Below the pieces are notes generated by a model. The model was not told the origin of the DNA. It did not search any database and saw only the letters and a list, made by a program, of their open reading frames with translations. Of a stretch of DNA of 64,000 nucleotides, positions 1 through 8,246 are shown piece after piece. Numbering within the stretch: the stretch's first letter is position 1; each line of letters opens with the position of its first letter. A program made the position numbers and the translations under genes. The stretch is from assembly GCF_009498235.1 (NCBI RefSeq), contig NZ_CP044205.1, positions 1,985,389 through 2,049,388 on the forward strand, given 5' to 3'. Source of the stretch: Candidatus Methylospira mobilis (GTDB taxonomy: Bacteria > Pseudomonadota > Gammaproteobacteria > Methylococcales > Methylococcaceae).

Positions 1-392
1 CCTTGTGGTACAACTATCGCCGGCAGATAGAATCGTTCTTCAAACTGCTCAAGGCAGCGGGGCATCAGTTGGAATGCTGGGAACAGGAAACCGGACCGGC
101 GCTATTCAGGCGCGTCCTCATTGCCACGCAGGCGTGCGTACTGGCTTGGCCGCCGATGCGGGAAACCGGTGAACAGACGGTGCGCAAGCGGGAGGTTTTG
201 GTGCGTTTATCGGGACGGCAAATGAAGCGAACGCGCCCGGTCACCGCGCCCGCTTTGCTGGATGGTCTGTTCAAGCGCTTCAGCCTATGGGGCGTCTTGA
301 ATGAATATTCCATTGAGGAATTGCAAGCCTTCGCCGACTTTGCCTTTCCTCGAAGGTTTGAAATTCCAGGAAAGGCGAAGGGAGATGGGTAG
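1..392 (+). pseudogene. IS4-family transposase, C-terminal part (cut by window edge)
   Basis: The reading frame enters from the left edge and ends at TAG 390-392. The first residues contain Y-x2-R-x3-E-x6-K (YNYRRQIESFFKLLK), the YREK signature around the catalytic Glu of IS4-family DDE transposases. About 115 residues of C-terminal tail follow. The N-terminal Asp residues lie outside the window, so whether the gene is intact cannot be judged. It marks the edge of a mobile element next to ribBA. Confidence 0.7.
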
Positions 393-429
393 ATACCCAT
401 GCCCTCCGGGAGAGGCCGGGTGAGGGAAT

Positions 430-487
430 CCGTTCATGGCGCAAGCGCGTTTTGCATGATAAGGGGCGACGCATGCGCCATGAACGG
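430..487. repeat. Imperfect palindrome, 14-bp inverted repeat
   Basis: CCGTTCATGGCGCA (430-443) is perfectly inverted at 474-487, with a 30-nt spacer. It lies between the transposase remnant and the 3' end of ribBA. It may be a REP-like hairpin or part of the end of the neighbouring element. The rest of 393-583 shows no gene. Confidence 0.55.
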
Positions 488-583
488 TTAGGATAGGTCA
501 GCAACATGATGTTGCGCAGGACAGGGGCGCGGTGTTTGTGCTGCGCTCAGTGCGGGAAATGGCGTTCGTTACTTCCCGGTGGT

Positions 584-1843
584 TTATGCGCCGATAACCG
601 AAGAAGACGCATTTTCATGATCTGCTTTCAAGACGAGAGTAGCCGGATCGAACAGATGTCCGAGTTTTTGCGATTTGGTTCGCAGATAAACGATGTTTTC
701 GGCATTCGGTTCCGGTTCCAATGGTACGCGTTCGACGATTTTCAGCCGGTAACCTTCGAGTTCGGTGAATTTCGCTGGGTTGTTGCTCATCAGCCGCAGG
801 GTGGTGATACCGAGATCGGTAAGTATTTGCGCGCCGACATCGTAACTGCGCGAATCCACCGGCAGCCCCAGGTCTAAATTCGCTTCGACGGTGTCGCGTC
901 CCTTGTCCTGCAACTGGTAGGCGCGCAGTTTATGCGCAAGGCCGATGCCGCGCCCCTCGTGTCCGCGTAGATAAACCAGTACGCCGCTGCCGGCGCGCGA
1001 GATGGCTTCCAAGGCCATTTTTAATTGGTTGCCGCAATCGCAGCGCAGGGATTCCAGTACATCGCCGGTCAGGCATTCCGAATGCACTCTGACCAGCACG
1101 TTGTGTTGCCCGTGGACTTCGCCCTTGATCAGGGCCAGATGTTCGGAGCCGTCGACAATGGAGCGGTAAACGTGAGCAGTGAATACGCCATAAGGGGTAG
1201 GCAGGCGCGCTTCGGCTTCATGTTTGATCAGGCGTTCCGTGCGCCGGCGATAAGCGATAAGATCGGCAATGCGAATGATGGGCAGCCGGTGACGGCGCGC
1301 AAACTCCAGCAATTCCGGCCCGCGTACCATGCGCCCGTCGTCGTTGACTATTTCGCTCAAGGCGGCGGCCGGATAAAGACCGGCGAGGCGCGCCAGATCT
1401 CCGGCTGCTTCGGTGTGTCCGGGGCGCTCCAGCACGCCGTTTTTCCTGGCGAGCAGCGGAAAAATATGGCCGGGCCGTGCAAACTCATCCATGCCGACGC
1501 GCGAGTCCGCCAAAGCGCGTACGGTTGAACTGCGGTCGGCGGCGGAAATGCCGGTGCTGGTGCCTTTGTTGAAGTCCACTGACACGGTGAAGGCTGTGTG
1601 GCGCGGATCGGTGCCGGTATGCGTCATCGGCGGCAGCTGCAATGCGTTCACACGCTCCTGCGGCAGCGATACGCAGACGATGCCGCTGGTGTGCCGAACC
1701 ATGAACGCCATGTGTTCCGGGGTGATTTTTTCTGCTGCAATTATCAGATCGCCCTCGTTTTCCCGTGCAGCGTCATCCGCTACCACGACGAATGAACCGT
1801 TGCGCACGGCTGCTAGTGCGATTTCTATGGAGTCGTACGGCAT
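584..1843 (-). CDS. ribBA: Bifunctional 3,4-dihydroxy-2-butanone-4-phosphate synthase / GTP cyclohydrolase II
   Basis: Catalyses both entry steps of riboflavin synthesis, supplying FMN and FAD in the cytoplasm. The N-terminal half (about residues 1-205) carries the DHBP synthase signature DDAARENEGDLIIAA and the RPGH...ERPGHTEA segment. The C-terminal half has the GTP cyclohydrolase II zinc motif C-x10-C-x-C (CLTGDVLESLRCDC), then EGRGIGL and NNPAK. The 419 aa length fits a full RibBA fusion. The start is supported by GAGGAG 8 nt upstream. The leader shows no recognisable FMN riboswitch. The gene stands alone on the minus strand. Its product would support the many FMN-dependent enzymes in this window, but a regulatory link is inference. 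Confidence 0.95.
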   Translation of the reverse strand: MPYDSIEIALAAVRNGSFVVVADDAARENEGDLIIAAEKITPEHMAFMVRHTSGIVCVSLPQERVNALQLPPMTHTGTDPRHTAFTVSVDFNKGTSTGISAADRSSTVRALADSRVGMDEFARPGHIFPLLARKNGVLERPGHTEAAGDLARLAGLYPAAALSEIVNDDGRMVRGPELLEFARRHRLPIIRIADLIAYRRRTERLIKHEAEARLPTPYGVFTAHVYRSIVDGSEHLALIKGEVHGQHNVLVRVHSECLTGDVLESLRCDCGNQLKMALEAISRAGSGVLVYLRGHEGRGIGLAHKLRAYQLQDKGRDTVEANLDLGLPVDSRSYDVGAQILTDLGITTLRLMSNNPAKFTELEGYRLKIVERVPLEPEPNAENIVYLRTKSQKLGHLFDPATLVLKADHENASSSVIGA

Positions 1844-2219
1844 GACTGTTTCTCCTCATTGGCCGGTTTTGGCGGTGTTGTTGATGCGCTGGTTTTAAGA
1901 TTCGAGCTATCATAAGCAAATACCGGACCGTTTGTTATGTGGCGTGTGGTTGGAGGATTTTGCAACGGGAGCAGCACTTACTGCTTGTATTTCGGCAGTT
2001 ACTGTTGTGTTTGTGCGCGTCAGGCGGCAGTTGCGGTAGCCCGGCCCGCTATGCTGTGAGGCAATATGGATGGCGCGGCCTTTGCTTGTGTTATGCGGCA
2101 GGAGAGAACATCACGCTTTAATGCGCGCGATGAAGATAACATCGATACGGAATTTCACGACAAAGAAGTGATCCGTTTGTGGCTGGGGTCCGTGCTTTAA
2201 ATTGAATGATGAAATTGCA
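1844..2219. other. Intergenic region without a convincing gene
   Basis: This is the ribBA upstream region. A 44-codon frame (ATG 2066 to TAA 2200, ending DKEVIRLWLGSVL) is open but has no recognisable family and no clear ribosome binding site. It may be a remnant. No riboswitch or terminator was recognised. Confidence 0.4.
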
Positions 2220-2381
2220 ATGAACGGCAAATCCTTAAAAAGCAAGGTCGCGTTAGTGGCCGGAGCGGCTCGCGGCATTGCGTTGGCTCATGGCGAAGCC
2301 GGTGCCATGTTGGGGTGCATGGTACGCTCGCCGACTGAAATTGTTACCGTCCACGCTGAGTTTCAGCCCGATGCGCCGTGA
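2220..2381 (+). pseudogene. Short-chain dehydrogenase/reductase remnant
   Basis: A 53-codon frame begins MNGKSLKSKVALVAGAARGI and continues ALAHGEAGAMLGCMVRS. This resembles the first beta-alpha-beta unit of the SDR Rossmann fold, with the GxxxGxG stretch shortened, as if by small deletions. It stops at TGA 2379-2381 where a normal SDR would have about 200 further residues. It is non-functional as it stands. The stop overlaps the start region of the next gene. Confidence 0.55.
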
Positions 2382-3073
2382 TGGCGAGTATGGGAGCGAT
2401 GAGCAAACCGTTTCCCGCTATCGTAAGTTTCGATATCGATGACACGCTGATCGACTTCAGTGCGATGCTTTCCGGAGCGCTATCCGCCGTTGCACGGCAG
2501 TTGGAAGCGCGGAGCGGTCAGCGTATTTCCGTGTCTCGCCTGCAGGAGGCCAGGAACGGGGTGGCGAGCGAAATCGATTTTGCTGACGCGCATTTCGAAG
2601 TCATACGGCGCGAATCCTTCCGGCGGGTACTGGCGGAAATCGGTTCCGATGGCGATGCCGGCGATCTCTGGCAGGTTTGGCAAACCTACCGCGCATCCAA
2701 TTATCCCCTGTATCCTGACGTCATTCCGGCTTTGCAATGGTTGCAGAGTTCCGGAATGAAAATTGTCGCGGCTTCCAACGGCAACACCGATCTGCGTAAC
2801 AGCAGCATTTTTCCGTTTTTCGATGCGTTATATTATTCGGAAGCACTGGGAAGCAGGAAACCGGCAATCGATTTTTTTCATGGCGTAGCGCGCGGCATGG
2901 GAGTCCGGCCTGCCGAAATCCTGCATATAGGCGATTCCTTTCGCGAAGATTTCCAGGGAGCCGATGCAGCCGGTATGCGCGCGGTATGGCTGAATCGTTC
3001 ACGAACGGCATCCGTCGACGGCACATTGACTATATTCTCCTTGAATGAGATTGCCGGAGTTTTGGTGGATTAA
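2381..3073 (+). CDS. HAD-superfamily hydrolase (subfamily IA)
   Basis: Likely a small-molecule phosphatase with unknown substrate. HAD motifs appear in order: FDIDDTLID near the N-terminus (nucleophile Asp and acid/base Asp), a cap domain, ASNGN (motif II), the Lys of GSRKPA (motif III), and IGDSFREDF (motif IV, Mg binding). The length of about 230 aa is normal. The start is uncertain: GTG 2378, ATG 2381 and ATG 2399 are in frame, and ATG 2399 (MSKPFPAIVSFD) would also give a complete domain. It follows the SDR remnant directly and stands alone. Confidence 0.85.
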   Translation: MASMGAMSKPFPAIVSFDIDDTLIDFSAMLSGALSAVARQLEARSGQRISVSRLQEARNGVASEIDFADAHFEVIRRESFRRVLAEIGSDGDAGDLWQVWQTYRASNYPLYPDVIPALQWLQSSGMKIVAASNGNTDLRNSSIFPFFDALYYSEALGSRKPAIDFFHGVARGMGVRPAEILHIGDSFREDFQGADAAGMRAVWLNRSRTASVDGTLTIFSLNEIAGVLVD

Positions 3074-3316
3074 TGGCGACATCGGCAGGCTTTGTAACCA
3101 TTCAGTGCGGTATAGTAGGACGGCCGGCTTCCGGTCGACCGGGATGTTGCGCCGTGGCCTGCAGCGCATATCCTTTTGCCTGGTGCGTTTGTATTATTAG
3201 CTGGCGGCAGGTTGTTGCCGGGTAAGCGCCGCCGCGTGTGTCGCGCTGTTTCCGGCCAGGGTATTACTGGCTGGCATCGCGCCTGAAAAATTCGATCCGT
3301 AAATTGAGATAACTCC

Positions 3317-4420
3317 ATGAGCATTCAATCATCACACACCGCATCGTCAGGTCAGGCCCAACTGTTTTCGCCTTTTGCACTGCGTGATGTCGCGTTCCGA
3401 AATCGCATCGCGTTGTCGCCGATGTGCCAGTATGCAGCTCACGGCGACGGGCTTGCGACCGACTGGCATCTGGTGCATTACGGCGCTCGCGCAATAGGCG
3501 GCGCGGGTCTGATCTTACTCGAAGCAGCCGCGGTGCTTGCCAATGGACGCATCAGTCCGGGCGATATTGGTTTATGGGAGGATAAACATATCTTGCCGCT
3601 GCAGCGCGTGACGGATTTTATTAACGCACAGGGTTCCGTGGCGGGCATACAGCTTGCCCATGCCGGACGCAAGGCAGCGACCGATCTCCCGGTCAACGGC
3701 GGCAAGCCGTTGACGGCTGGCTCGGGCGGCTGGCCGGCGATAGGGGCCAGCCCGGAGCCGTTTGGCGCTGGTTATCAGGAGCCGCTTGCATTGGATGCCG
3801 AGGGTCTCCTCTCGGTCCGCAAGGCTTTTAGCGATGCGGCGGCGCGCGCATTGGCCGCGGGGTTCAAGCTCATTGAATTGCATATGGCGCATGGCTATCT
3901 GCTGCATTCATTTCTGTCGCCGCTGAGTAATCTCAGGACTGACGATTACGGCGGCTCCTTCGATAGTCGGGTCAGGTTTCCCCTGGAAGTGGCGAGCGCG
4001 GTGCGCAAGGTATGGCCGGAAAGCCTGCCGCTTCTGGTTCGCATCTCCGCCACGGACTGGGTTGATGGCGGCTGGGATCTGCAGCAGTCGATACGGTTTT
4101 CCAGCTTGTTGAAAAAGCAGGGCGTCGATTTGATTGACGTTTCCAGCGGGGGCTTGTTGCCGGATGCCGTTCCGCCGGCTGCTCCCGGATACCAGGTTCC
4201 GTTCGCGCATGCTGTCCGCGAACAGGCCGGTATGGCTACCGGTGCCGTGGGCTTGATCACAGGAGCGGAACAGGCGGAAGAAGTGCTTGCCGCCGGTAGC
4301 GCCGACCTGGTGTTTCTCGGGCGCGAGCTGCTGCGCAATCCTCAATGGCCTTTGCATGCGGCGTCGGTACTTGGAGCGGACATCGACTGGCCTGTTCAGT
4401 ACGCGCGTGCGCGCGTTTAG
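3317..4420 (+). CDS. NADH:flavin oxidoreductase, Old Yellow Enzyme family (YqjM-like)
   Basis: An FMN-dependent ene-reductase that reduces activated C=C bonds with NAD(P)H in the cytoplasm. The N-terminus has the LFSPFALRD...NRIALSPMCQY pattern, whose Cys is typical of the YqjM-type (thermophilic-like) class. HAGRK follows near residue 115, then HMAHGYLLHSFLSPLSN and DDYGGS, the usual substrate and FMN-binding TIM-barrel segments. The 367 aa length is normal. The aldo/keto reductase gene lies 35 nt downstream on the same strand, so the two redox enzymes may be co-transcribed. The physiological substrate cannot be told from sequence. Confidence 0.92.
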   Translation: MSIQSSHTASSGQAQLFSPFALRDVAFRNRIALSPMCQYAAHGDGLATDWHLVHYGARAIGGAGLILLEAAAVLANGRISPGDIGLWEDKHILPLQRVTDFINAQGSVAGIQLAHAGRKAATDLPVNGGKPLTAGSGGWPAIGASPEPFGAGYQEPLALDAEGLLSVRKAFSDAAARALAAGFKLIELHMAHGYLLHSFLSPLSNLRTDDYGGSFDSRVRFPLEVASAVRKVWPESLPLLVRISATDWVDGGWDLQQSIRFSSLLKKQGVDLIDVSSGGLLPDAVPPAAPGYQVPFAHAVREQAGMATGAVGLITGAEQAEEVLAAGSADLVFLGRELLRNPQWPLHAASVLGADIDWPVQYARARV

Positions 4421-4455
4421 GCAATCACGCTACAACCCGGACCCTTTACATACTG

Positions 4456-5436
4456 ATGAACATGCAATATACCCGTCTTGGCCGAACCGGCCTTAAAGTC
4501 AGCCGTCTGGCGCTTGGCACCATGAATTTCGGCCCAGAAACCACTGAGGCCGACAGTTTTGCCATCATGGACCGGGCGCGGGAGTTGGGTATTAACTTTT
4601 TCGACACCGCCAATGTTTACGGCTGGAAACTGGGTGAGGGCCTTACCGAACAGATTATCGGGCGCTGGCTGGCTCAGGGCGGCGGCAGACGCGAAAATAT
4701 CGTGCTGGCTACCAAGGTGTTCGGGCGCATGGGCGAAGGCCCCAACGATCAACGCTTATCCGCCTATCATATCAAGCGATCCGTCGAAGACAGTCTGCGG
4801 CGGCTGAAAACCGATCATATCGATCTGTATCAGATGCACCATGTCGATCGCGACACGCCCTGGGAGGAAATCTGGCAGGCATTCGAACAGCTGGTGCAGC
4901 AGGGCAAGGTGTTGTACATCGGCAGCAGCAACTTTGCCGGCTGGCAGCTTGCTCATGCCCAGGGGCTGGCCGCCGCGCGTCATTTCGTCGGTCTGGTTTC
5001 CGAGCAGAGCCTGTACAACCTGGCCGAGCGAAGCATAGAACTGGAAGTAATACCGGCGGCGCGCGCCTTGGGTATCGGCATCGTTCCATGGAGTCCCTTG
5101 GCGCGTGGCGCGCTGGCCGGCAGTATAGGCGATGGCGTCCAGACTGGCCGCCGTGGGTCTGAGCCGACTCAAAAGTTTATCGCCAAACACCACGAGCGTA
5201 TTGTGCGTTACGAAAATTTTTGCAGCGAATTGCGTGAGAAGCCCGCCGATCTGGCGCTGGCTTGGTTGTTGCGTAACCCGGCGGTGACTGCGCCCATCAT
5301 CGGGCCGCGTACGCTCGATCAACTGGAAGGCAGTCTGCGCGCGCTCGAAATTCATCTTACGCCGGAAACGCTGACCATCCTGGACGATATCTGGCCCGGC
5401 CCCGGCGGTGAAGCGCCCGAGGCTTATGCCTGGTGA
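4456..5436 (+). CDS. Aldo/keto reductase
   Basis: An NADPH-dependent carbonyl reductase of the AKR superfamily, 326 aa. The catalytic set is visible: Asp and Tyr in FFDTANVYG, Lys in LATKVFG, His in LYQMHHVD. Later segments SSNFAGWQL, EQSLYNL and IIGPRT match the substrate and cofactor-binding parts of the TIM barrel. The frame is open back to 4345, but ATG 4456 (MNMQYTRLGRTGLKVSRL) is where the AKR fold normally begins and it follows the previous stop. It resembles the YajO/Tas-like group, with unknown substrate. Confidence 0.9.
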   Translation: MNMQYTRLGRTGLKVSRLALGTMNFGPETTEADSFAIMDRARELGINFFDTANVYGWKLGEGLTEQIIGRWLAQGGGRRENIVLATKVFGRMGEGPNDQRLSAYHIKRSVEDSLRRLKTDHIDLYQMHHVDRDTPWEEIWQAFEQLVQQGKVLYIGSSNFAGWQLAHAQGLAAARHFVGLVSEQSLYNLAERSIELEVIPAARALGIGIVPWSPLARGALAGSIGDGVQTGRRGSEPTQKFIAKHHERIVRYENFCSELREKPADLALAWLLRNPAVTAPIIGPRTLDQLEGSLRALEIHLTPETLTILDDIWPGPGGEAPEAYAW

Positions 5437-5495
5437 GCGTACTAATCGTTTGCGCAGCAAATGGAAGCTGCTATCGGCAAACGGCTGAGTATCAG

Positions 5496-6422
5496 CTATG
5501 TTAAAAGCTCCCGGTAGAGCAGGGGGTCGACATTGCCTCCGCTGATGACGCAGCACAGCGAGCGTTGCTGAAAACGCCGGGGCTCGGCGAGCAGGGCGCC
5601 TATCGCCAAGGCGGCGGTAGGTTCCGCCTTGAGGTTAGCCAGTTCGAACAGCAAGCGCACGCCTTCCGCGATGGCCGCTTCCGGCACCTCAATGATAGCG
5701 TCCATATTTTTATGTAAAATTTCCCAGTTGCAGCGTCCCAGACTGAGGGTGCGCGCGCCGTCGGCCAGCGTTTGCGGCTCCGCGCCGTTAGCGACTATAC
5801 ATCCGCATTGCAGCGAGCGCGCCGCATCGTTGGCAAGCAGGGGTTCAGCCCCGATGATGGAAACCGTGCTTCCCGATCCTCGCAAGCCTTGTATCAACCC
5901 GGACGATAACCCCCCGCCGCCGACCGGGACAATGACGGCATCGAATGCTGTATCCAGCCGGGCGATTTCCTGCCCCAGACTCGCATTGCCTGCTATCACC
6001 AGCGGGTCGTCGTAGGCGCTGGCGATATAGGCGTCCGGAAAATCCCGCGCCAGTTCCGCGACCCGTTGCGCCCGGCGCTTTTCGTTGACATCAATCAGCT
6101 CGACCGTCGCGCCGTACTCCCTGACCGCCCTGATTTTCACCCCGGCGGCGGTGGACGGCATAACCACGATCGCCTCCTTGCCCAGCAAGCTGCAGGCATA
6201 GGCGAGCGCCTGCCCGAAGTTTCCCGAGGACGCGGTGATGATGCGTCGCTGCGCTACTTGCGCCGCGACGTTGTAAGCCGCGCGAAATTTGAAGCTGCCG
6301 GTGTGCTGAAAAGTTTCGCTGACCAGGGTGACTTCGGCATTCAGCCGTTGAGAAAGTCTCGGTGTACGAAGCACCGTCGTCGGGCGAACCACGCTGAGCA
6401 AGGGCTCGGCTGTTGCGTTCAT
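5496..6422 (-). CDS. Threonine/serine dehydratase-like PLP enzyme (fold type II)
   Basis: Probably deaminates threonine or serine, or racemises serine. The PLP-binding Lys lies in HTGSFKFRAA near residue 45, the substrate loop is SSGNFGQA, and the phosphate-binding glycine loop is GGGGLSSG. ISGGNVDP near the C-terminus is typical of the family. At 308 aa it lacks the C-terminal ACT regulatory domain of biosynthetic IlvA. It converges with the aldo/keto reductase and is followed closely by a HAD gene on the same strand (6 nt between ORFs), suggesting co-transcription. Confidence 0.85.
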   Translation of the reverse strand: MNATAEPLLSVVRPTTVLRTPRLSQRLNAEVTLVSETFQHTGSFKFRAAYNVAAQVAQRRIITASSGNFGQALAYACSLLGKEAIVVMPSTAAGVKIRAVREYGATVELIDVNEKRRAQRVAELARDFPDAYIASAYDDPLVIAGNASLGQEIARLDTAFDAVIVPVGGGGLSSGLIQGLRGSGSTVSIIGAEPLLANDAARSLQCGCIVANGAEPQTLADGARTLSLGRCNWEILHKNMDAIIEVPEAAIAEGVRLLFELANLKAEPTAALAIGALLAEPRRFQQRSLCCVISGGNVDPLLYRELLT

Positions 6423-6428
6423 TGTTGA

Positions 6429-7112
6429 TCAGTTCTTTCCGTCAAGCTGCGGTAGCGCACATAGCTCGGACAGACACGCGATAGCGTGGTCACAGTTATC
6501 GGGTGCAGGGAGGGTAGGCCGGTTACGCTTCCAGACAGCATAAATGCCTGCATTTCCAGCACCGGCAATATCGGCGCTCGGACTGTCGCCCACAAAAATT
6601 GCTTCTTTTTGCGTTACTCCCAATCGTTTAAGCGCGCGTAAAAAAATCTCAGCCTCCGGTTTGCGTACGCCTTCCGCTTCGGAGATCAGGAACACTTCGA
6701 ATAAGGCGGCAATACCCAGCGTCTTGATGACGGACTGTTGAAATGCGCTTCGACCGTTGGTGATCATGCCCAGAGTAAACCCGCGTTCGCGAAGCGTCGA
6801 TAGCATTTCCACTGCTCCCGGATAAAGTCGGGCAAACAACGGGAAATTTTTTTCATAGTCTGCCAGGAGCGCCTGCCAGGAAAGCGGAATATTGATTTCG
6901 GAGGTTATAACTTGATAAACCTTGTCTTTCCAGACCTGGCCGTCGGCATCCAGCTTGATGAAACGGTTGACCCAGATATTAGAGCAAACAAAAGGCGCAA
7001 GTTTAAGCCTATTATGCTGTTCGGTTGCGAAATGCGCCAGAGACGATGCCCGATCATGCAAGGTACCGTCCAGGTCAAATAAGGCTGCTTTAATTTGTAG
7101 CGAGTGGCTCAT
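6429..7112 (-). CDS. HAD-superfamily hydrolase (subfamily IA)
   Basis: A putative phosphatase of about 227 aa. Motifs are AALFDLDGTLHD (I), MITNGR (II), Lys in GVRKPEAE (III) and FVGDSPSADI (IV), with an alpha-helical cap between I and II. ATG 7112 (MSHSLQIKA) is preferred over the upstream TTG at 7130. It is upstream of the PLP dehydratase on the same strand. The substrate is unknown. It is one of three HAD-IA genes in the first 20 kb. Confidence 0.85.
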   Translation of the reverse strand: MSHSLQIKAALFDLDGTLHDRASSLAHFATEQHNRLKLAPFVCSNIWVNRFIKLDADGQVWKDKVYQVITSEINIPLSWQALLADYEKNFPLFARLYPGAVEMLSTLRERGFTLGMITNGRSAFQQSVIKTLGIAALFEVFLISEAEGVRKPEAEIFLRALKRLGVTQKEAIFVGDSPSADIAGAGNAGIYAVWKRNRPTLPAPDNCDHAIACLSELCALPQLDGKN

Positions 7113-7194
7113 GCGTTGATTGGATTGCAAAGGGTGAGCGGCGTAGCCAGCTTGTCGGCAGAGTCTATATCAACCGCAATGTTTGGCATTGCGG

Positions 7195-7521
7195 TCATTT
7201 AATGCTCCGAAAAAAATGCCGAGCCTTGCAAAAAGCAAAACTTAAAGTGGGCCAGAAAAGTGTATTGAGTATGTCGTGTACGCCCGCTCTCCAGCGCCAA
7301 TATCCTAAGCTTGCGATGTCATCACGCATATCAAGCACTTCTCCCGCGACGGTCATGGCAACAACGGTGAGCCACGGGGTGAAAGACCCAAGTGGTTTCC
7401 GCAATACGGCAGCAGCTACAAGAAAAACAGCAATGCCAATATGAATGTGCAGTGCATCTTTTGATAGTCCCAGTACAGCAACAATTTCCAGTTTAATTAA
7501 CTGAAACGCTGAAATATCCAT
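7195..7521 (-). CDS. Small integral membrane protein of unknown function
   Basis: A 108 aa protein with hydrophobic stretches HIGIAVFLVAAAVL, PWLTVVAMTVAGEVL and a C-terminal DILNTLFWPTLSFAF, so about three membrane segments with a short charged loop (DMRDDIASLGYWR) between. The family is not recognised with certainty, though similar short proteins occur widely in proteobacteria. It stands alone. A shorter plus-strand frame over the same bases has no hydrophobic pattern and was not accepted. Confidence 0.55.
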   Translation of the reverse strand: MDISAFQLIKLEIVAVLGLSKDALHIHIGIAVFLVAAAVLRKPLGSFTPWLTVVAMTVAGEVLDMRDDIASLGYWRWRAGVHDILNTLFWPTLSFAFCKARHFFRSIK

Positions 7522-7718
7522 AATGTGTATGCTCCAATTTCTGTGGAGTCTCCTACTTCGTCTTTATGAATTACAGAATTCAATCAGCACTCCTTTTTCT
7601 TATGACACCCTTTCGCTGAGGGAGAGGGAATCACGCGTTCGCCACGCGATTTTCACTGTCGGGTTTAACGAGTTGTCCGCCTTTAAAAAGCTCAGGGATA
7701 CACCTTATCAACCGGGGT

Positions 7719-8213
7719 TTATGGTTTGACCTCTTTTTCGTCGGCTATCAGATGGCTGGTAATAACCCACTTTCCTTTGTCGAGCACCAAAACCCTTAAG
7801 TCCCGCGTTTTTCTGGTGGGGTACACGTCGCCGCTGTTCGTCTTTTGCTCTATCGTTTCTCGATAGGATGAGGCGACAGCGATATCGGGCCGTATAAACC
7901 TGATGGTGGATGTGGAGGGCGTGCTCTTCCTCGGGGTTATTTTCGGACTTTTAAATAACTTGTCGAGAAATTGCTGAATTTCGGCTTTCCCCTTTTTGGA
8001 GACGCCAAAAGAATTGATCCAGTCTGTGTCATCGGCATAATCCTGCGCTGCGACTTTGGCATCGAATAGGTTCCACCCCACATCCCAATGCGAAATGACC
8101 TCCTTGATTGCGGCTGCTTCCGATGCCTTATCCGCCGCTATGCCGGGCAAGGCAATAACGATATTTATCGCCATAAAAATTACGGCTACCAAGAGTTTCA
8201 ACCGATACGACAT
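7719..8213 (-). CDS. SnoaL/SgcJ-like (DUF4440-type) secreted protein
   Basis: ATG 8213 has AAGGAG 7 nt upstream, so the longer frame from 8243 is not used. Residues 1-27 form a signal peptide (YRLKLLVAVIFMAINIVIALPGIA). The rest is a NTF2-like cone fold: ISHWDVGWNLFDAKVAAQDYADDTDWINSFG, then a beta-rich half ending WVITSHLIADEK. This pattern is that of the SgcJ/EcaC or DUF4440 group, often catalytic or binding domains of unknown substrate. It lies directly downstream of yejA, so it may be the last gene of that operon. Confidence 0.75.
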   Translation of the reverse strand: MSYRLKLLVAVIFMAINIVIALPGIAADKASEAAAIKEVISHWDVGWNLFDAKVAAQDYADDTDWINSFGVSKKGKAEIQQFLDKLFKSPKITPRKSTPSTSTIRFIRPDIAVASSYRETIEQKTNSGDVYPTRKTRDLRVLVLDKGKWVITSHLIADEKEVKP

Positions 8214-8246
8214 GCGTATTCTCCTTAACATCATGTTTAACAATAA

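Noticed and set aside
1939-2121. 60-codon plus-strand frame
   Set aside because: Cys/Leu-rich sequence without family, ribosome site or hydrophobic pattern of a real membrane protein.
1844-2200. FMN riboswitch ahead of ribBA
   Set aside because: The conserved RFN element sequence was not found on the minus strand in this leader.
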